A stretch of DNA of 64,000 nt from Anaeramoeba flamelloides (Eukaryota; Metamonada; Anaeramoebidae). The stretch covers positions 11,556,501 to 11,620,500 of the forward strand of contig JANTQA010000012.1 in NCBI GenBank assembly GCA_027625915.1. Direction: 5' to 3'. The position numbers and the translations under genes were made by a program. Under the pieces are notes generated by a model that was not told where the DNA came from, searched no databases, and saw nothing but the letters and a program-made list of their open reading frames with translations. Positions 26,052-38,894 of this stretch are shown here, piece after piece (the first letter of the stretch is position 1; each line of letters begins with the position of its first letter).

Positions 26052-29000
26052 CAAAATGATGACAAATTATTTTTTCAATTAAAAATTATTACTCAAAAAC
26101 ATAAATTCCCAAATTTTTTTGAAATACCGATCGAAAAGCATTTTGTTGAAAAATCAAAATGGTTTTTTATTGTAATTACACAATCAAATATCAATGAATC
26201 TTCTAATTATTACCAAATTAATTTTTATTTAAATTCAAAGTTAATTAAATTAGATTATATACCTTATCCAACATTTAATACTAATGTCACCAGTAACAAT
26301 TTAATTATTAATAAATTTGGGGTGAATAGTTCAATAAAATCTAATTCAAAAAGAAGAATTTATCCGAATGCATTTGGGGGAGAAATTAGTCAAATTTGCT
26401 TTTTAAAAAAACATTTAGATCAAGGACAAATCTTAGAAATATACAATAACGGACCAAATAAAAAATTTAGTTTTAGGAAAGCTGAATTATCTCCAAAAAG
26501 TGAATTACTTTCTTTAAGTGATCAAAGTTTTTTTTTATTACACCCAAAGTATTTTAAAGAAAAAAATAAGAAAAAAATTCAAATATTTTTTGACAATAAT
26601 AATAGTAATTCTTCAACTAATACGATAATTACTAACAACAACAATAATAATAATAATAATAATAAGGAGATAAATAATAATATCGCTCTTTCTAATATTA
26701 ATGGGAATATTAACAGTATAAATAAAAATTCAATTACTGTCGAAAAAAATGATAATTATCAACATAATAAATTAATTAATGTTAAATTAATTAATATTAC
26801 AATTATAAAAATCCCTAAATTATCAAAACTACTTTCATGTATTGGTGGTATTAGATTATTTTTATTAATTTTTGAACTATTACCAATTATTCAAATAAAT
26901 ACCAACAATAATAAAAGAAACAACAAAACTCAAAATGACAATAAAATTATAAAGAATAAAAAGAATAATAACAAAAACAATAATAACAATAAAGCGAATA
27001 ATAATAATCATGGTAATGATAATAAAACCAATAATAAAAAAAACAAAATAAAAGAAAAAAAACACATCATTAAAAATAAAAATGATAAAGTTAAATCATA
27101 TAAAAGTATTATTTTAAAATTATTTCAATTAATTATTAAATTATTATTACAAAATAAAGAATTGCAAATTGAATCAAATAAAATTAATTTTTTTAAATTA
27201 TTAGGATTATTATTTCAAAAAATTAACCCAAAATTAATTTCTTCAAAAATATTTTTAATTATTATGAAATTAATAAAAGAATTAAATGATTTCCAATTAA
27301 TTAATGAATTTTTATTACATTTTTTATTAAATTTCGATATTTGGATTTATTGTAGTTTAAAATTGCAAAAGAAAATCATCCACAGTATCAAGGAAATTTT
27401 TTTCAATCATTTAAGATTAGAAAATGAAAAATATAAATGGTTAACAATGGAAAAAATCATTTCAATAATTCATAATTATTATTGGTTTGATTTAAACAAA
27501 AACTCAAGGGGGAAAGATTTAAAAATTGAAAAATTTGATGGCATTTTTTATAAAAATAGATTAAAAACCGATGAATTAAAAATATCTTTAAGATTCTTTA
27601 TTACATGCTTTGAGTCATTATTATTTAATAAAAATGCATTAATGAAAAAGGAAAAAATCAATTTTTTGGAAATTTTTAATTATTGTATTAATTTGGATTC
27701 AAATCATAGGCAAATCCAAATTATATTAATATGTATAAAACGAATATTATTAAAATATAGAGCTAAACATTTGTTATTTTATAATTGTTTTAAACAATTA
27801 TTTTCCCTAATGAAAAAATTCCCAAAAGATGAAATAATCCAATCAAATGTTTTGTCAATTTATTCTTTAATATTAATTATTTCAAATAATCATAAAATTA
27901 TTAATATTATTACCGATGGGAACGAAAAAGGTTTAAAAAACCTTAAAGGTGATAATACTGATAATTCAACCAATGACAATACTTCCAATTTAAATAGCAA
28001 TGGTAAAGAAAATAATATCAATTCTAACCAAACGTTAAGTAAAACAGAAATAAGATTAACAAATATCAACGAGGAGGATGATGTTATTGAAAATAACAAT
28101 GAATCCAAGAAAGACTTAATCAATATTAATTATTTATATTCTTTAATTTCACCAAAAATAATAAATAAAATATTATTGAATTCGTTTGACTTCTTATTAA
28201 GTAATCAAAATCAAAAGAAAAGGGAAAACGAAAATTTCAAATTTCTAATAAATAATCACCCAATTTTAAATTTAAATCATTATGGCTCAAATGGGAAAGT
28301 CAAAAAATTTTTAATGAATACATTATTAACTAATAAAGATTTAATAGAATTAAAATATAACCACATTAATAATAGATATCTAATCTTTTTATTATTAAAA
28401 CTCTTGGCTAGAGAAAAAAAATTAATTACCATAAAATATTTCCGAAAATTAATAATTATGATTTTAAAAAATAAATCATATTTAAAATTATTTTTTTCAT
28501 TAAATAATTGGCAATTATTATTATTTCCATTTTTATCAAATAATTCATTCAAAATTCCCTATAACAAAATCAATTTAAAATTTTCTAAAGATAAATCTTT
28601 AATAATTGGAAAGGAATTAAACCATTTATGTTTTTTTGTATTTCAATTTTCTCATTTAATAAATATTCTAACCATTGAAAACGGATGGCATTTTTTTTTG
28701 AATACTTGGCTATTAATTGAATTAAATTATGATAAATATCGTTTTGATAAAACATTTTTAATAAATAAATTAATATTCCAATTATTATCCTCATTAAAAT
28801 TACTTTTTAAATCAAAAACAAACCGTTCAACTAAATCTAATTTTTATTTTATCTTTACTAAAAATAAAAATTTGTTTGCCAATAAAATCCATTTTCAAGA
28901 AAACTTTTTCAATCTAATTCAATTGATAATCATAATTTTATTTAAAAAATTAGTTTTAACTTTCCAAAATAGATTGCCTAGAATTAAATTTATAAAAAAA

Positions 29001-32000
29001 TTCAGATTAAATAATTCAAATATTTGGATTGATGAAAATATTTGCTTTGAATTAATTTCTTTAATTTATTTCTTATTAAAAAATAATAATAAATTCTTAT
29101 TTTTCAAACCTAATTATTATTTGAAAATTAAACAAATATTTATTTATTTATTTCAATATTTTTTAAAAACAAATGATCTAAAAATATTAAATAAAACATT
29201 AAATTATCATAGATTAATTATTTCATATAAAAAAAATTTATTATCCAAATATGAAGATGAAAATAATAACATAAACATGGATCAGAATAAGAATCAGAAT
29301 AAAAATAAGAACGATAATGAAACTGAAAATGAAAAGGAAAAGGAAAAGGAAAAAAATGAAAAGGAAAAGAAAAAGGAAAATGAAAATGAAAGTGAAAAAA
29401 AAAATGAAAAGGAAAAGGAAAAGGAAAAGGAAAAAAATAAAAATGAAAAAGAAAAGAAAAATGAAAATGAAAACGAAAAAAAAAAAGAAAATGAAATAGA
29501 AAAGGAAAATGAAAAAAATAAAAATGAAAAAGAAAAGAAAAATGAAAATGAAAACGAAAAAAATGAAAATGAAAAGAAAAAGGAAAAAGACAACAAGAAA
29601 GAAAAAGAAAATAAAAAAGAAAAAGAAAATGAAAAAAATAACAAAGAAAAGGATAAGAAAAAGAAAAAGGAAAATTCCAATTTAAATCATAAAAAAAGAA
29701 AAGAAATCGATACTAATACAATTGATTTTAAAATATTATTCAAAAATATTAATAATAAAAATATAAATTATCAAAAGAATGATAAAGAAATATTAATTGT
29801 TTCTCTGACTTATTTAATTCATAATTTAAATTTTATAAATCAAAAAAAAGTTGAATATTTAAAAAGGTGGACAGTTCAAAAAATATCAAAGCCAGTAAAA
29901 TTAAAAAAATATCAAGATCAACAAATATTGAATAAATATAATAAAAGGATCCGATTAATTAGCCATCAGATTATTCAAATAATTATTGATCATTACCAAT
30001 TCTATCAAAAAGAATTGAAAGACGAAAGTAACAATCAAATTTTTTCCAAGAATTATCAAGATTGTAATTTATTAATCACAAAGAAGAATTTTAAAATAAT
30101 TAATTTTATCAAAATTATTAATAATAATGATTGGAAATATGTAATGAAAAAACATTTACAGTCAATTCAAAAAAAATTCGAAAAAAAAATAAATAATAAA
30201 TTATTAATTGAAAAAATATTAAACCAGTCAAAAAATAAAATAATTAATTTATTTAAATTCGAACAAGAAAATAATAATTTATTAAAAAATTCCTTTAATT
30301 CGAAAAATCAAAAACTCAAAACTCAAATGAAAAAAAATAAAGTAATTTCTGATCAATATTTAATTAAAGAAACCAAATTTATTTCAAAACAACAAAAAAA
30401 AAATACCAAAATATGGTTCAATTTATTTACAAAATTATTAAGAGAAAATTCCTTATTAATAAATAATGATATGGATATTTATAATTGGAAGCTGGATTTC
30501 ACCGAAGATAAATTCAGAAGAAGATTAAGATTGATTAAATATTATAAGCCATCCAGATTTAAAGAAGCTTCGATTAGAAGAGATAATAAAACTAAAATTG
30601 AAATCAATTCTAAAATTGAAGAATGGAATGAAAATGAAAGGGTCAAAACAATTAAAAGAGTTTCCTCTTCTAAAATTTTAAATGCAAATTTTCTCTTGCA
30701 TCAAAGTATTTATAAAACACTCCCAAATAATAACAATACTAATGATGGCAAAATAAATGCCAATTCAAATAATAGTATTAATAATGGAGACGATAATGGC
30801 AATGAAAAAAAAAAGGTATTCTTAAAGATGGACTGCTCTTTAATATCAATAAAGGGGGTTAATAACGGTGTGATAATTTTAACAAATAAAACTTTAGAAT
30901 TTAATACAAAACCAAGTAAATTTAACAATGTAATTAATTCAAATCAATCAACAAAAAAAATTAAGCAAATTTGGCAAATTAATCAATTGTTGGAAATTAG
31001 ATCAAGAACTTATTATTATAAATCGTCTTCTATTGAAATTTTTTTGTCTAATAAAAAAAACTATTTTTTGAATTTTAATTCAAACAAAGACAGGAAAAAA
31101 ATTCTTAAAAAAATATTATATTTAAAACCTAAAAACTTAAAATATTTTGACAATGGTGAAAAACCTTTAGAATTATTAAAAAAATCTGGAATTACTAAAA
31201 GGTGGTTAAATAGAGAAATTTCTAATTTTGATTATTTAATGAAATTAAATACCTTTGCGGGTAGAACGTTTAATGACTTAAGTCAGTATCCCATTTTCCC
31301 TTGGATTATTTCAAATTATGAAACAGAAAAACTTGATTTGAATGATATTAAAAATTATCGAGACTTATCAAAACCGGTAAAAATACTTTTCTTTTTTTTT
31401 AATCTTTTTCTTGTTTTTGTTCTTTTTGATTTTATAGATGATGAATTTCTAAAATGAATTACTTTAGGATTATTAGATTGACGGATTAGAATGAAAAAAT
31501 TTAAATAAGATCAATTCTAAAAAATATTTTTTTTTTTATTTTTGAATTTTTTCATAAAATCATTAAAAAACTAAGAAATTAGAGGCTTTTTATGATAAGA
31601 TGTATTATCCCAATATTAGAAATAAATTCGCGATAATCTGAAAAAATCACGATCAGTTCTACTTTCTCACCAAAAATCATAAAATCGAGATAATCCACAT
31701 TATCATCAATAAAATAAAAATCTCGATAAAATATAAATTGCTCAAAAGAAAATTATTTTTTTAAAATCACTTTACCTTAAAATATCTTGACATTTACAAA
31801 ACAAAACACTTTTACAATGTCCTTCCCCTTTAAAAATGTTTGAAAGGGACGTAAAGAGTCTCCAAGTGTTTGAAAGGTATGAAAGAACTGAAACTTTTAT
31901 AAACGGAATGAGATTTTTTGTAGTTAAAAACAAAATTTTTTTCTTTTCATTTTTTTTTTCAATGTAAAATCTCCTGTGGATTTTAGGATCAAACAAATAA

Positions 32001-35000
32001 TCATCCCATTTCAACAATGTACTTGAATATAAAAGAGATGTGTTTTTTTTAAAATGGGGTCATTACCTTCACAATTTAAATAACCAAAAAGAAGAAAGCG
32101 CAATTTTCTTTCTTATTGGTGATCGATCAAAAAAACCCTTTAAACTCTAGTTGTGTTTTCTGTCCAATACAAAGATATTAAAAGAAGAATAATAACAAGA
32201 AGAATAACAAAAAGAAAACAAATGTACAAACAATCTTAATAATTGGTAATAATGTTGTTAGGTTGTTGTGAAAGCTTATGAAAAGTTATAAAACTTCTTT
32301 CAGCTTTAAAAGAATATTGAATAATGTTTTCAATCCAAGAACACATTCTTTAAAAAACTGGTGAAGGGTTAGTTGTTTTAGAAGCTTCTTTAATTCAATA
32401 TAATTTCATAACACCAGGATTAACTGAAAAAAATATTTATTTCTCTTTAGTTCTTATTGTTGTTGATCTTAAAGGATCGATAGGTTTGTCAACCAAATAA
32501 AATGAAAACACAATAAAATTCTTTGATCTGATCCTTGATTGGATCAAGTATCTTTTTTGTTGTTTTTTCAAAGAATAACTTTTTTTCACCTAATCTATTT
32601 TTTGATCAAAAAAAATTTTTATTTTTAAAATATTTCTCAATTAGCACCAAAAAGTCATCAACTATTATACCGCTATTTAATTTTTATCACGATATTTTGA
32701 CATTTATCACGATTTTGAGACAATTATCGTGATTTTATAGAATATCGCAATTTGTTATATTATCGCGATATTATTGATTATTGTGATTTTCTACAATATC
32801 GCCATTTGATAAAAATAATCATGATTATTGAAACGTTATTGTGACTCGAACAAAGATACCGCCAAATCCTCAATTGTTAATTTCATTTTTGCAAGAAAAA
32901 AATTTAAGGGTTGAATTGTATTATTAATAAATTTACCTTTTTTTCATGTTTCCCAATGTAAGAGGAAGAGGAAGAAAAATAATTAAAATCCAAATTATAT
33001 ATGTAAAATGATCAGCTATCAAAGAATCCTATTTTCAAAGAACATATAGGGTTAGGTTAGAGATAATCATCAATAAGAAAATAATAATAACAAATCAATA
33101 AATGGATTTATCAATCAATGGATTCGCCCTTTTCAAAAATATGCAAATTATAGCCGATTGTTTTGTTTTTTAACTTAAATTATGAAATATCACTGAAAAC
33201 ATTAAAAAATTCCATAATTTTCGTATTATAGGTAATATATTCTAAAATTGTGAAAAATTTCAGTCAAATTTTATTTTGAATTTATACTTAAAAAACCGAC
33301 TTAAAAATCCCAATAAACACCAAATAAATATAAAAAAAATGAAGGGATAAAGTATTTTATTTTTAAAGATAAAAAATTTCAGTCTTAATTTTTTTAAAAG
33401 ATTTTTTCACGAATAGTTTAGAAATTTATGAAAACTTCGTTAATTAGTGAAATAAAAAAAAAAAATCCAAATTAGTGGCAGTCAACTGAAAATCTTGATA
33501 ATCTGATTTTTTTATGAAAATAATAAATTGATAAATTTTTCTATTATTTCATTCAATAAAAAATTAAAACCATAAAACAAAAACCAAAAAAAAAAAAATT
33601 ATTTTCACATAATTCTATAATAGGCTTTAGTAACTCTTGAACTATATCATACCTGATAATTCCAAATACAAGAATTACACACTTCATCCCGTTTATTACA
33701 ATATATAGTATTGAAAAAAATCCAGGAACTGAAATCAAGTACTGAGAACCATTTTAATTGGTTAATATTAGGAAAATTTAGAATCAAATCCTTTTTATAA
33801 CTTTTACAATTTTTTTATGAGCTAAGTAATAAACCTACCAAAAATTCATTAAAATGAAGATATCTATAGAACAATAATTTAATTGGTTGATAACCAAAAA
33901 TATATCAACCTATTTTGGAAATAAATTAGAGTTTTATGGATGTTTACTATGAATTTGGAAAATCATAATTTTTATTCTTGTTTTTTGAATGATTGGATAT
34001 TATTTTTAACAATTGTAATTTGATTAATCATCATTCCAATAAGTATATAGTTCTAATTTTCAAAGTTTAATTCGAATAATAACAGAAATTATTAATCAAT
34101 GACAAAGAAATTTTCCTAATATTAATAATTAATAATGATTCCCAGACTTATTTTCATGTCTGGTATTTTTTTTGTACCTCAAATTAAAATCAAAAATTTT
34201 TTTTTTGGTAATTAAACAAAGAAAACATTGATAAAAAATCTCTATTAATTTTTTATCAACAATCAACAATCAACAATCATTACATACATACATATATATA
34301 TATATATATTCAATATTTAAAAATAAAAATTCATTTTTTTTAATTTTTGTTTATAAATGTTTTTATCTTGGTATTGATCAATATCCCCTTATCAAATCAA
34401 ATTCCAATCAAATTGTATTCCAAATTTTTTCCGAATCATATAATATTATGTTTTCAATAAAATGTACATAAATATAAATTAAAAAATCTATAACCACTTA
34501 CAAAATATTGGAGATACATTATAATTTTTAGGTTTAATATTAAGATTTTTTTAAATTGGCAAAAACCAAAATATTTTTTTTTCCTTCTGATCGGTATTTT
34601 ATTAAAATCACAAAATCTTTTTTACAATCAAAATATTCAAATAAAAAAAAAAAAACAATGTAAAATTTAATAAAATCTAAATTTATAGGTTGGAATTATA
34701 AATCCTGATCACACTGAAATTTTACAATTAAAATATGAATCGATGAAAGGCAATGAAGAAATCCCACCATTTCATCATGGGACTCATTATAGTGTTTCCG
34801 CTGGTGTTATGTATTTTTTAATACGGTTGGAACCTTTCACTTCACGTGAAATTTCACTTCATGATGGCAAATTTGATAATCCGGATCGAATTTTTAGATC
34901 AATTCAAAGATGCTGGAATAATATTATCAATAGTTTAACCTTTGTTCGTGAACTAATACCAGAATTTTATTATTTGCCCGAATTTTTGATTAATAACAAC

Positions 35001-36398
35001 CAATTAGATTTGGGGGTATCCTATGAAACAAAAGAGAGGGTAAACGGTGTACAACTACCACCATGGGCAAAGGGGTCCGCTGAGGAATTCATTAAAACTA
35101 ATAAAAATGCATTAGAATCAGAATATGTAAGTGCGCATTTGCACGAATGGATAGATTTGATCTTTGGTTATAAAGCAAGAGGAGAAGAAGCAGTTAGGTC
35201 CACAAATGTTTTTTATCATTACACATATGAAGATAATGTTGATTTGGATAGCATACAAGATCCCGTTCAGCAGGAAATAATGAAAACTCAAATTGAAAGT
35301 TATGGTCAATGCCCAACTCAATTGTTTGTCAAGCCACACCCAAAAAGATTATCCCATCAGGAATTAGAAATCGAAAAAAAAATTAATAAATATAATTATA
35401 ATTATAACTTCCAACTAAATAATTTACAATTATCTTTAAAATTATACAAGATAACAAGCCAGCCAATCAAATATTTAAAAATATTTAATATTAATAATGA
35501 AAGCAATCTAGGCGGTGCATATAAATTATTTTTAATTGATAAAAATAGAAATTATTATCTTTATTCGGTCAATTATACCAAAAGGGATAAACAGTTTTTA
35601 ATAGAGAAAATACATTCTTCATCAATGAATCAAAATCACCGACAGCAAATCGGTGTTCCTTTCTGTTCAAGAATTAAACACAATACTGTAAATTGCTATT
35701 CAGTTAATAAAAATTGCAAAATTATTTATTCCTGTGGTTATTGGGACGATTCTCTTTTGGTGCATTCAATTGAAAACGGTAAACTGTTACAAAGCATCAC
35801 CTCCCACCGAAATGTGGTCACTTGTCTATCCCATCACAAAAATGTTTTAATCACTGGATCGAGAGATACCACAATCAGAATCTGGGAACTGGACAAAAGG
35901 GGGGGGGCAATAAAAGCACAGTCCGAATCCGTGTTATATGGGCACTCAGACGAGATCACTTGCCTTGATTTAAATGTCTCTCTGGATGTTGCAGTTTCTG
36001 CATCAAAGGATGGTACTTTAATCATACACTCAATAATTAAAAAAAAAATAATGCGAAGAATCAGTTTCTATTCACCGATATCGTTTATTAAAATAACAAA
36101 TCACGGGCAAATAATCACCTATTCAAAACTTGAAAGGCGTATTAGATTGCTATCAATAAATGGTAAGCTATTGGAAAAACGCTTTGGCCCGTATGTTGAT
36201 TCATTGATTTACAACCCTAAAAAAGATCTTTTATATACAATAGCAGAAAATGAATTAACAATAAGAAACGTTCATATGCTAACTCGACTTGGTAATTGGG
36301 AGATCAATGGGAAAATTGGCACTTTTGATATTTCTGAAAATAATCAAGTTTTGATATGCGGTCGAGAAGATGGTCAAATTTTATTTTCCCCTTTATAA
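22099..36398 (+). CDS. Giant BEACH-WD40 protein (neurobeachin/LRBA/LvsA type)
   Basis: Exons: 22099-22262 (candidate first exon), 22727-31376, 34689-36398, about 3507 aa. BEACH proteins are peripheral scaffolds in vesicle and lysosome traffic. Visible order: alpha-helical N-terminus with KDKDK/NDN tract; Pro/Ser run near residue 840; concanavalin-like domain from about 1043 (LQNWPQKGWSYFCWIKF), holding a poly-Asn run; armadillo-like helices; a 130-residue Lys/Glu/Asn tract (nt 29290-29680); PH-BEACH domain from about 2750; BEACH domain about 2885-3157 with GRTFNDLSQYPIFPW, PFHHGTHYS and SEYVSAHLHEWIDLIFGYK; then WD40 repeats to the end. The 3312-bp intron 31377-34688 is phase 0 and joins SKP to VGIINP exactly as in the family. 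The first intron (22263-22726, phase 2) is less certain, as is the start: no ATG precedes in frame downstream of 22497, so some upstream exon is required. Confidence 0.9.
25981..26049 (+). repeat. AAT/AAC trinucleotide run (poly-Asn) inside the BEACH gene
   Basis: More than 20 consecutive Asn codons, nearly all AAT, inside the concanavalin-like domain of the BEACH protein. Length polymorphism is likely. Confidence 0.9.
29290..29690 (+). repeat. GAAAA/GGAAAA purine tract coding a Lys/Glu/Asn region
   Basis: About 400 nt almost free of pyrimidines apart from T in AAT/ATG contexts, made of drifting GAAAAGGAAAAG and AATGAAAATG units. It encodes KEKEKEK/NENEKK sequence, likely a charged single helix. 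The reverse frame is open only because of composition. Confidence 0.85.
31377..34688 (+). other. 3.3-kb intron inside the BEACH domain
   Basis: Donor CCG|GTAAAA, acceptor TTTATAG|GTTGG, phase 0. It contains two clusters of degenerate TATCGCGAT/TATCACGAT words (31625-31740, 32680-32860), a decayed plus-strand gene resembling dynein light intermediate chain (32235-32570) and an (AT)n run near 34285. A minus-strand frame at 31772-32017 (WDDYLFDPKIHRRF) looks slightly protein-like, but I cannot support a gene. Confidence 0.85.
32235..32570 (+). pseudogene. Decayed P-loop gene resembling dynein light intermediate chain
   Basis: One plus-strand frame, broken by several stops, reads in order: LVIMLLGCCES (like strand 1 and P-loop entry of a GTPase fold), KLLSALKEY, KTGEGLVVLEASLIQYNF (like the GxGLEYxYxDV of dynein light intermediate chain), FITPGLTEKN, SLVLIVVDLKGS (like the SLVVIVxDxSxPW strand) and FFDLILDWIKYLF (like the following xLxxWxxxL helix). 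The P-loop lysine region is disrupted, and TGA and TAA codons interrupt the frame at four or more places. Order and spacing fit the family, so I read it as a pseudogene inserted in the BEACH intron. Family assignment is inference from pattern. Confidence 0.45.
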
Positions 36399-37227
36399 TT
36401 ACTAATTTTATTTATTTATTTTTTTTTTTTTACCATTAATTAAGATTTTTTTTCTTTCCTTTTATATATTTAGATACGTAAGCGTATATGCGTGTGTGTC
36501 TATTTATATATTATTGAAATTTAGAATTTTAAAAAGAGTATATAATAATATTAATACTTATTGTAAATTATTTTTTTCTTTCATATTATTCCTCATAAAA
36601 CTAATAAAACATTTTTCAAATATTTTTAAGTGATTTATTTATTTAATATTTTCCTCTTCAGAAGAAATCATTTTTCTACTTATAAAATTTTTTTCAATAA
36701 ATAATTTTTTATTGCAAAAGTTTTCAGAATCAACTATTTTCGAATCAAAGAAGTGGTGTTGTCATAGGTAAATTATATATGTTTAAAGGTTTTGAATAAA
36801 TATTGTTAATTCAAAATAATTTCCATTTTCTTCTATTATCATCTCAAAATAAAAAATAAAAAAAAAAATTTAAAATTAATAAAATTATTTTACTATTATT
36901 TTTATTTTTATTATATATTAAAATTCTAATCAAAAAATAATCTCTTTCTATGATATAAAACGAGAAGAAAAAAAAAAAAAAAACTATATATCTATTAAAT
37001 TTGTATTGTATATGGTTTTATTAATTTTTGAATAAAAAATTCTATTAAAAAATAATTGAAACCTTTTCGTAATTTTGATGAGAAAAATTCAATTTGACCA
37101 AAAAAAAATATTGTAGACGAAAATAAAATTAATGTATCTCTCTATGTTTAATAAATATTTTAATTTTTTTTTTTTTTTTGTTGGTGTTGGTGTTGCTGTT
37201 GTTTATTTTATTTAAAGTTTAATCTAT
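36399..37227. other. Convergent intergenic spacer
   Basis: Separates the 3' ends of the BEACH gene (plus) and the E2F-like gene (minus). AT-rich with poly-A/poly-T runs on both sides, presumably polyadenylation regions. AATAAA-like words are abundant and not informative at this composition. No gene seen. Confidence 0.5.
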
Positions 37228-37782
37228 TTACTTTAATTTTAATTGGTCAAATTGCATTTCATCACCAAGTTTTCTATTTAGGGGTGAATTTATGGAAAAA
37301 TCATAGTCATTATCATTTAAGATATGTAATTGGCTAATATTTTGGCTTGGATTTGATTTTGTGGAATCATCAAAAGATGAATTTATCTTTTCGATTTGGA
37401 AATTTTGTTCACTTTTTGCAACGAGTTGTGGATTATTGATTGTATTAAATTGAGGAAGCAAGAAATCTGAATCATGGTTTACTGAAAAGAAAAGAGGCGA
37501 ATTCGGAGAAAATTCATTTTCATTCTCTGTTTGGTTGATTGGCGAAAGCAATTCGGGGAAATCATTTTTACTTGGGGACAATTGAATATCTGGTAACAAT
37601 ATAGAGGTAGATAAATAATTTTGGTTATCAAAATTCTGATCATTTTCGATAATTGATATGTCAATGTTTGGTTGTAAATCATTATTTTCATTTTTTTCAA
37701 AATTTTCATTTAATAAATTATATTTTATTTCATTTTGGTTTTTAACAAGATCATCATCATCATAATTGTTGTTGTTGTTGTT

Positions 37783-37828
<46 letters not shown>

Positions 37829-38894
37829 TGTTGATTATTATTATTATTATTCCCATTTTCGTAATGATCATTATCAACAACAATTTTAATTTGGTTTTCA
37901 GGTTTAATTGATCCTTCTTTTCTTTCAATACCAGTGAAGCTATCATTCATACTTTTTGTTTGTTGGGGGGGTATTCCATTATCATAATTATAAATCAGAT
38001 TTGAAAGTGATTGTCTTGTTATACATTTTGAGTTGTCTTCTTGTTTATAATTATAATTATTATAAGTATCATTGTAATTGTTGCTGCTTCTGCTGATATT
38101 ATTATTATTATGATTATGATTATTATTATTGTTATCAATATTATTGATGTTATAAGTGGTAATCATGTTTTGATTTAAATTTGAAAAAGGTTGTGGAATT
38201 GGTTTGGATTTTAAATTATTTTTTTCGAGAATGGAATAACCAGATTTTTTTTTAATATTTCTCTTTTTCAATTGATCATATTTGTTTTTTTTCAATTTAT
38301 TTTTTTTTATAGCCTTTTTGTTTTTTAAATATTTCGTTCTAGACTTGCTTTTTATTTTCTTCTTTTCAAAATTTTGAGATTTTTGTTTTGAACTTATTTT
38401 ATATCTAGTTTTGTAGTTAAAGTTTTTATTGATCCATTTATCATTAATACTTTTTTGTCGAATTTTTCGAAGAGATTTTAATTGTTGGATTCTCAATGAT
38501 AATTGATTTAAAATTTCTTCTTGATTAATTTCTTTATTATTCGTTTCTCTATCTATACCTATTGCTGAATATTTAACATTTCTTATGATAGATTTAAATA
38601 ATTTTGAAAAGTTATTATTATTGTTTCTTTTGAGTTTATTGCGATTTTCTAATTCCAAGATCAATGACAGTAATCTGTTTGCTAGATTTCTTCTTGCTGT
38701 TCTTGCTTGAATCAGATCTTTTAAATAAGATTTAAAATCTGGAATAATTAATGCTTGTTCAGGATTCCAATGGTATAAATGTGTATTGGGTTCTTCAATG
38801 ATTAAATTTAATAATTTATAAATTGATATTACAGTACAAACTCGCTGTTTAGAAAATCCAGTTAAAATTGCTAAATTTTCTTTGGTTAGTGGCT
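37228..38894 (-). CDS. E2F/DP-like winged-helix protein, 3' exon (5' end not found)
   Basis: The frame is open from 38894, just after an acceptor (AATAATAG), in phase 1, to TAA at 37228: about 554 aa, with no usable ATG at its start, so one or more upstream exons are missing. The first 45 residues (LTKENLAILTGFSKQRV, then CTVISIYKLLNLI, then HLYHWN) align with helices 2-3 and the wing of E2F/DP DNA-binding domains, which regulate S-phase genes in the nucleus. The usual RRxYDI contact motif is replaced by QRVCTV, so DNA contact may differ. Next comes a helical Leu/Arg-rich stretch (RTARRNLANRLLSLILEL) where E2F has its dimerisation coiled coil, a Lys-rich basic region, and a long Asn-rich disordered tail with a poly-Asn run (nt 37760-37825). 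It converges with the BEACH gene. Confidence 0.55.
37760..37826 (-). repeat. AAC trinucleotide run (poly-Asn) in the E2F-like gene
   Basis: About 20 Asn codons, AAC rather than AAT, read as GTT repeats on the plus strand. The codon choice differs from the AAT run of the BEACH gene. Confidence 0.9.

Noticed and set aside
29294-29680. Minus-strand Ser/Phe-rich ORF of 128 aa
   Set aside because: It is the reverse of the Lys/Glu/Asn tract of the BEACH gene and open only because the tract lacks pyrimidines on the coding strand.
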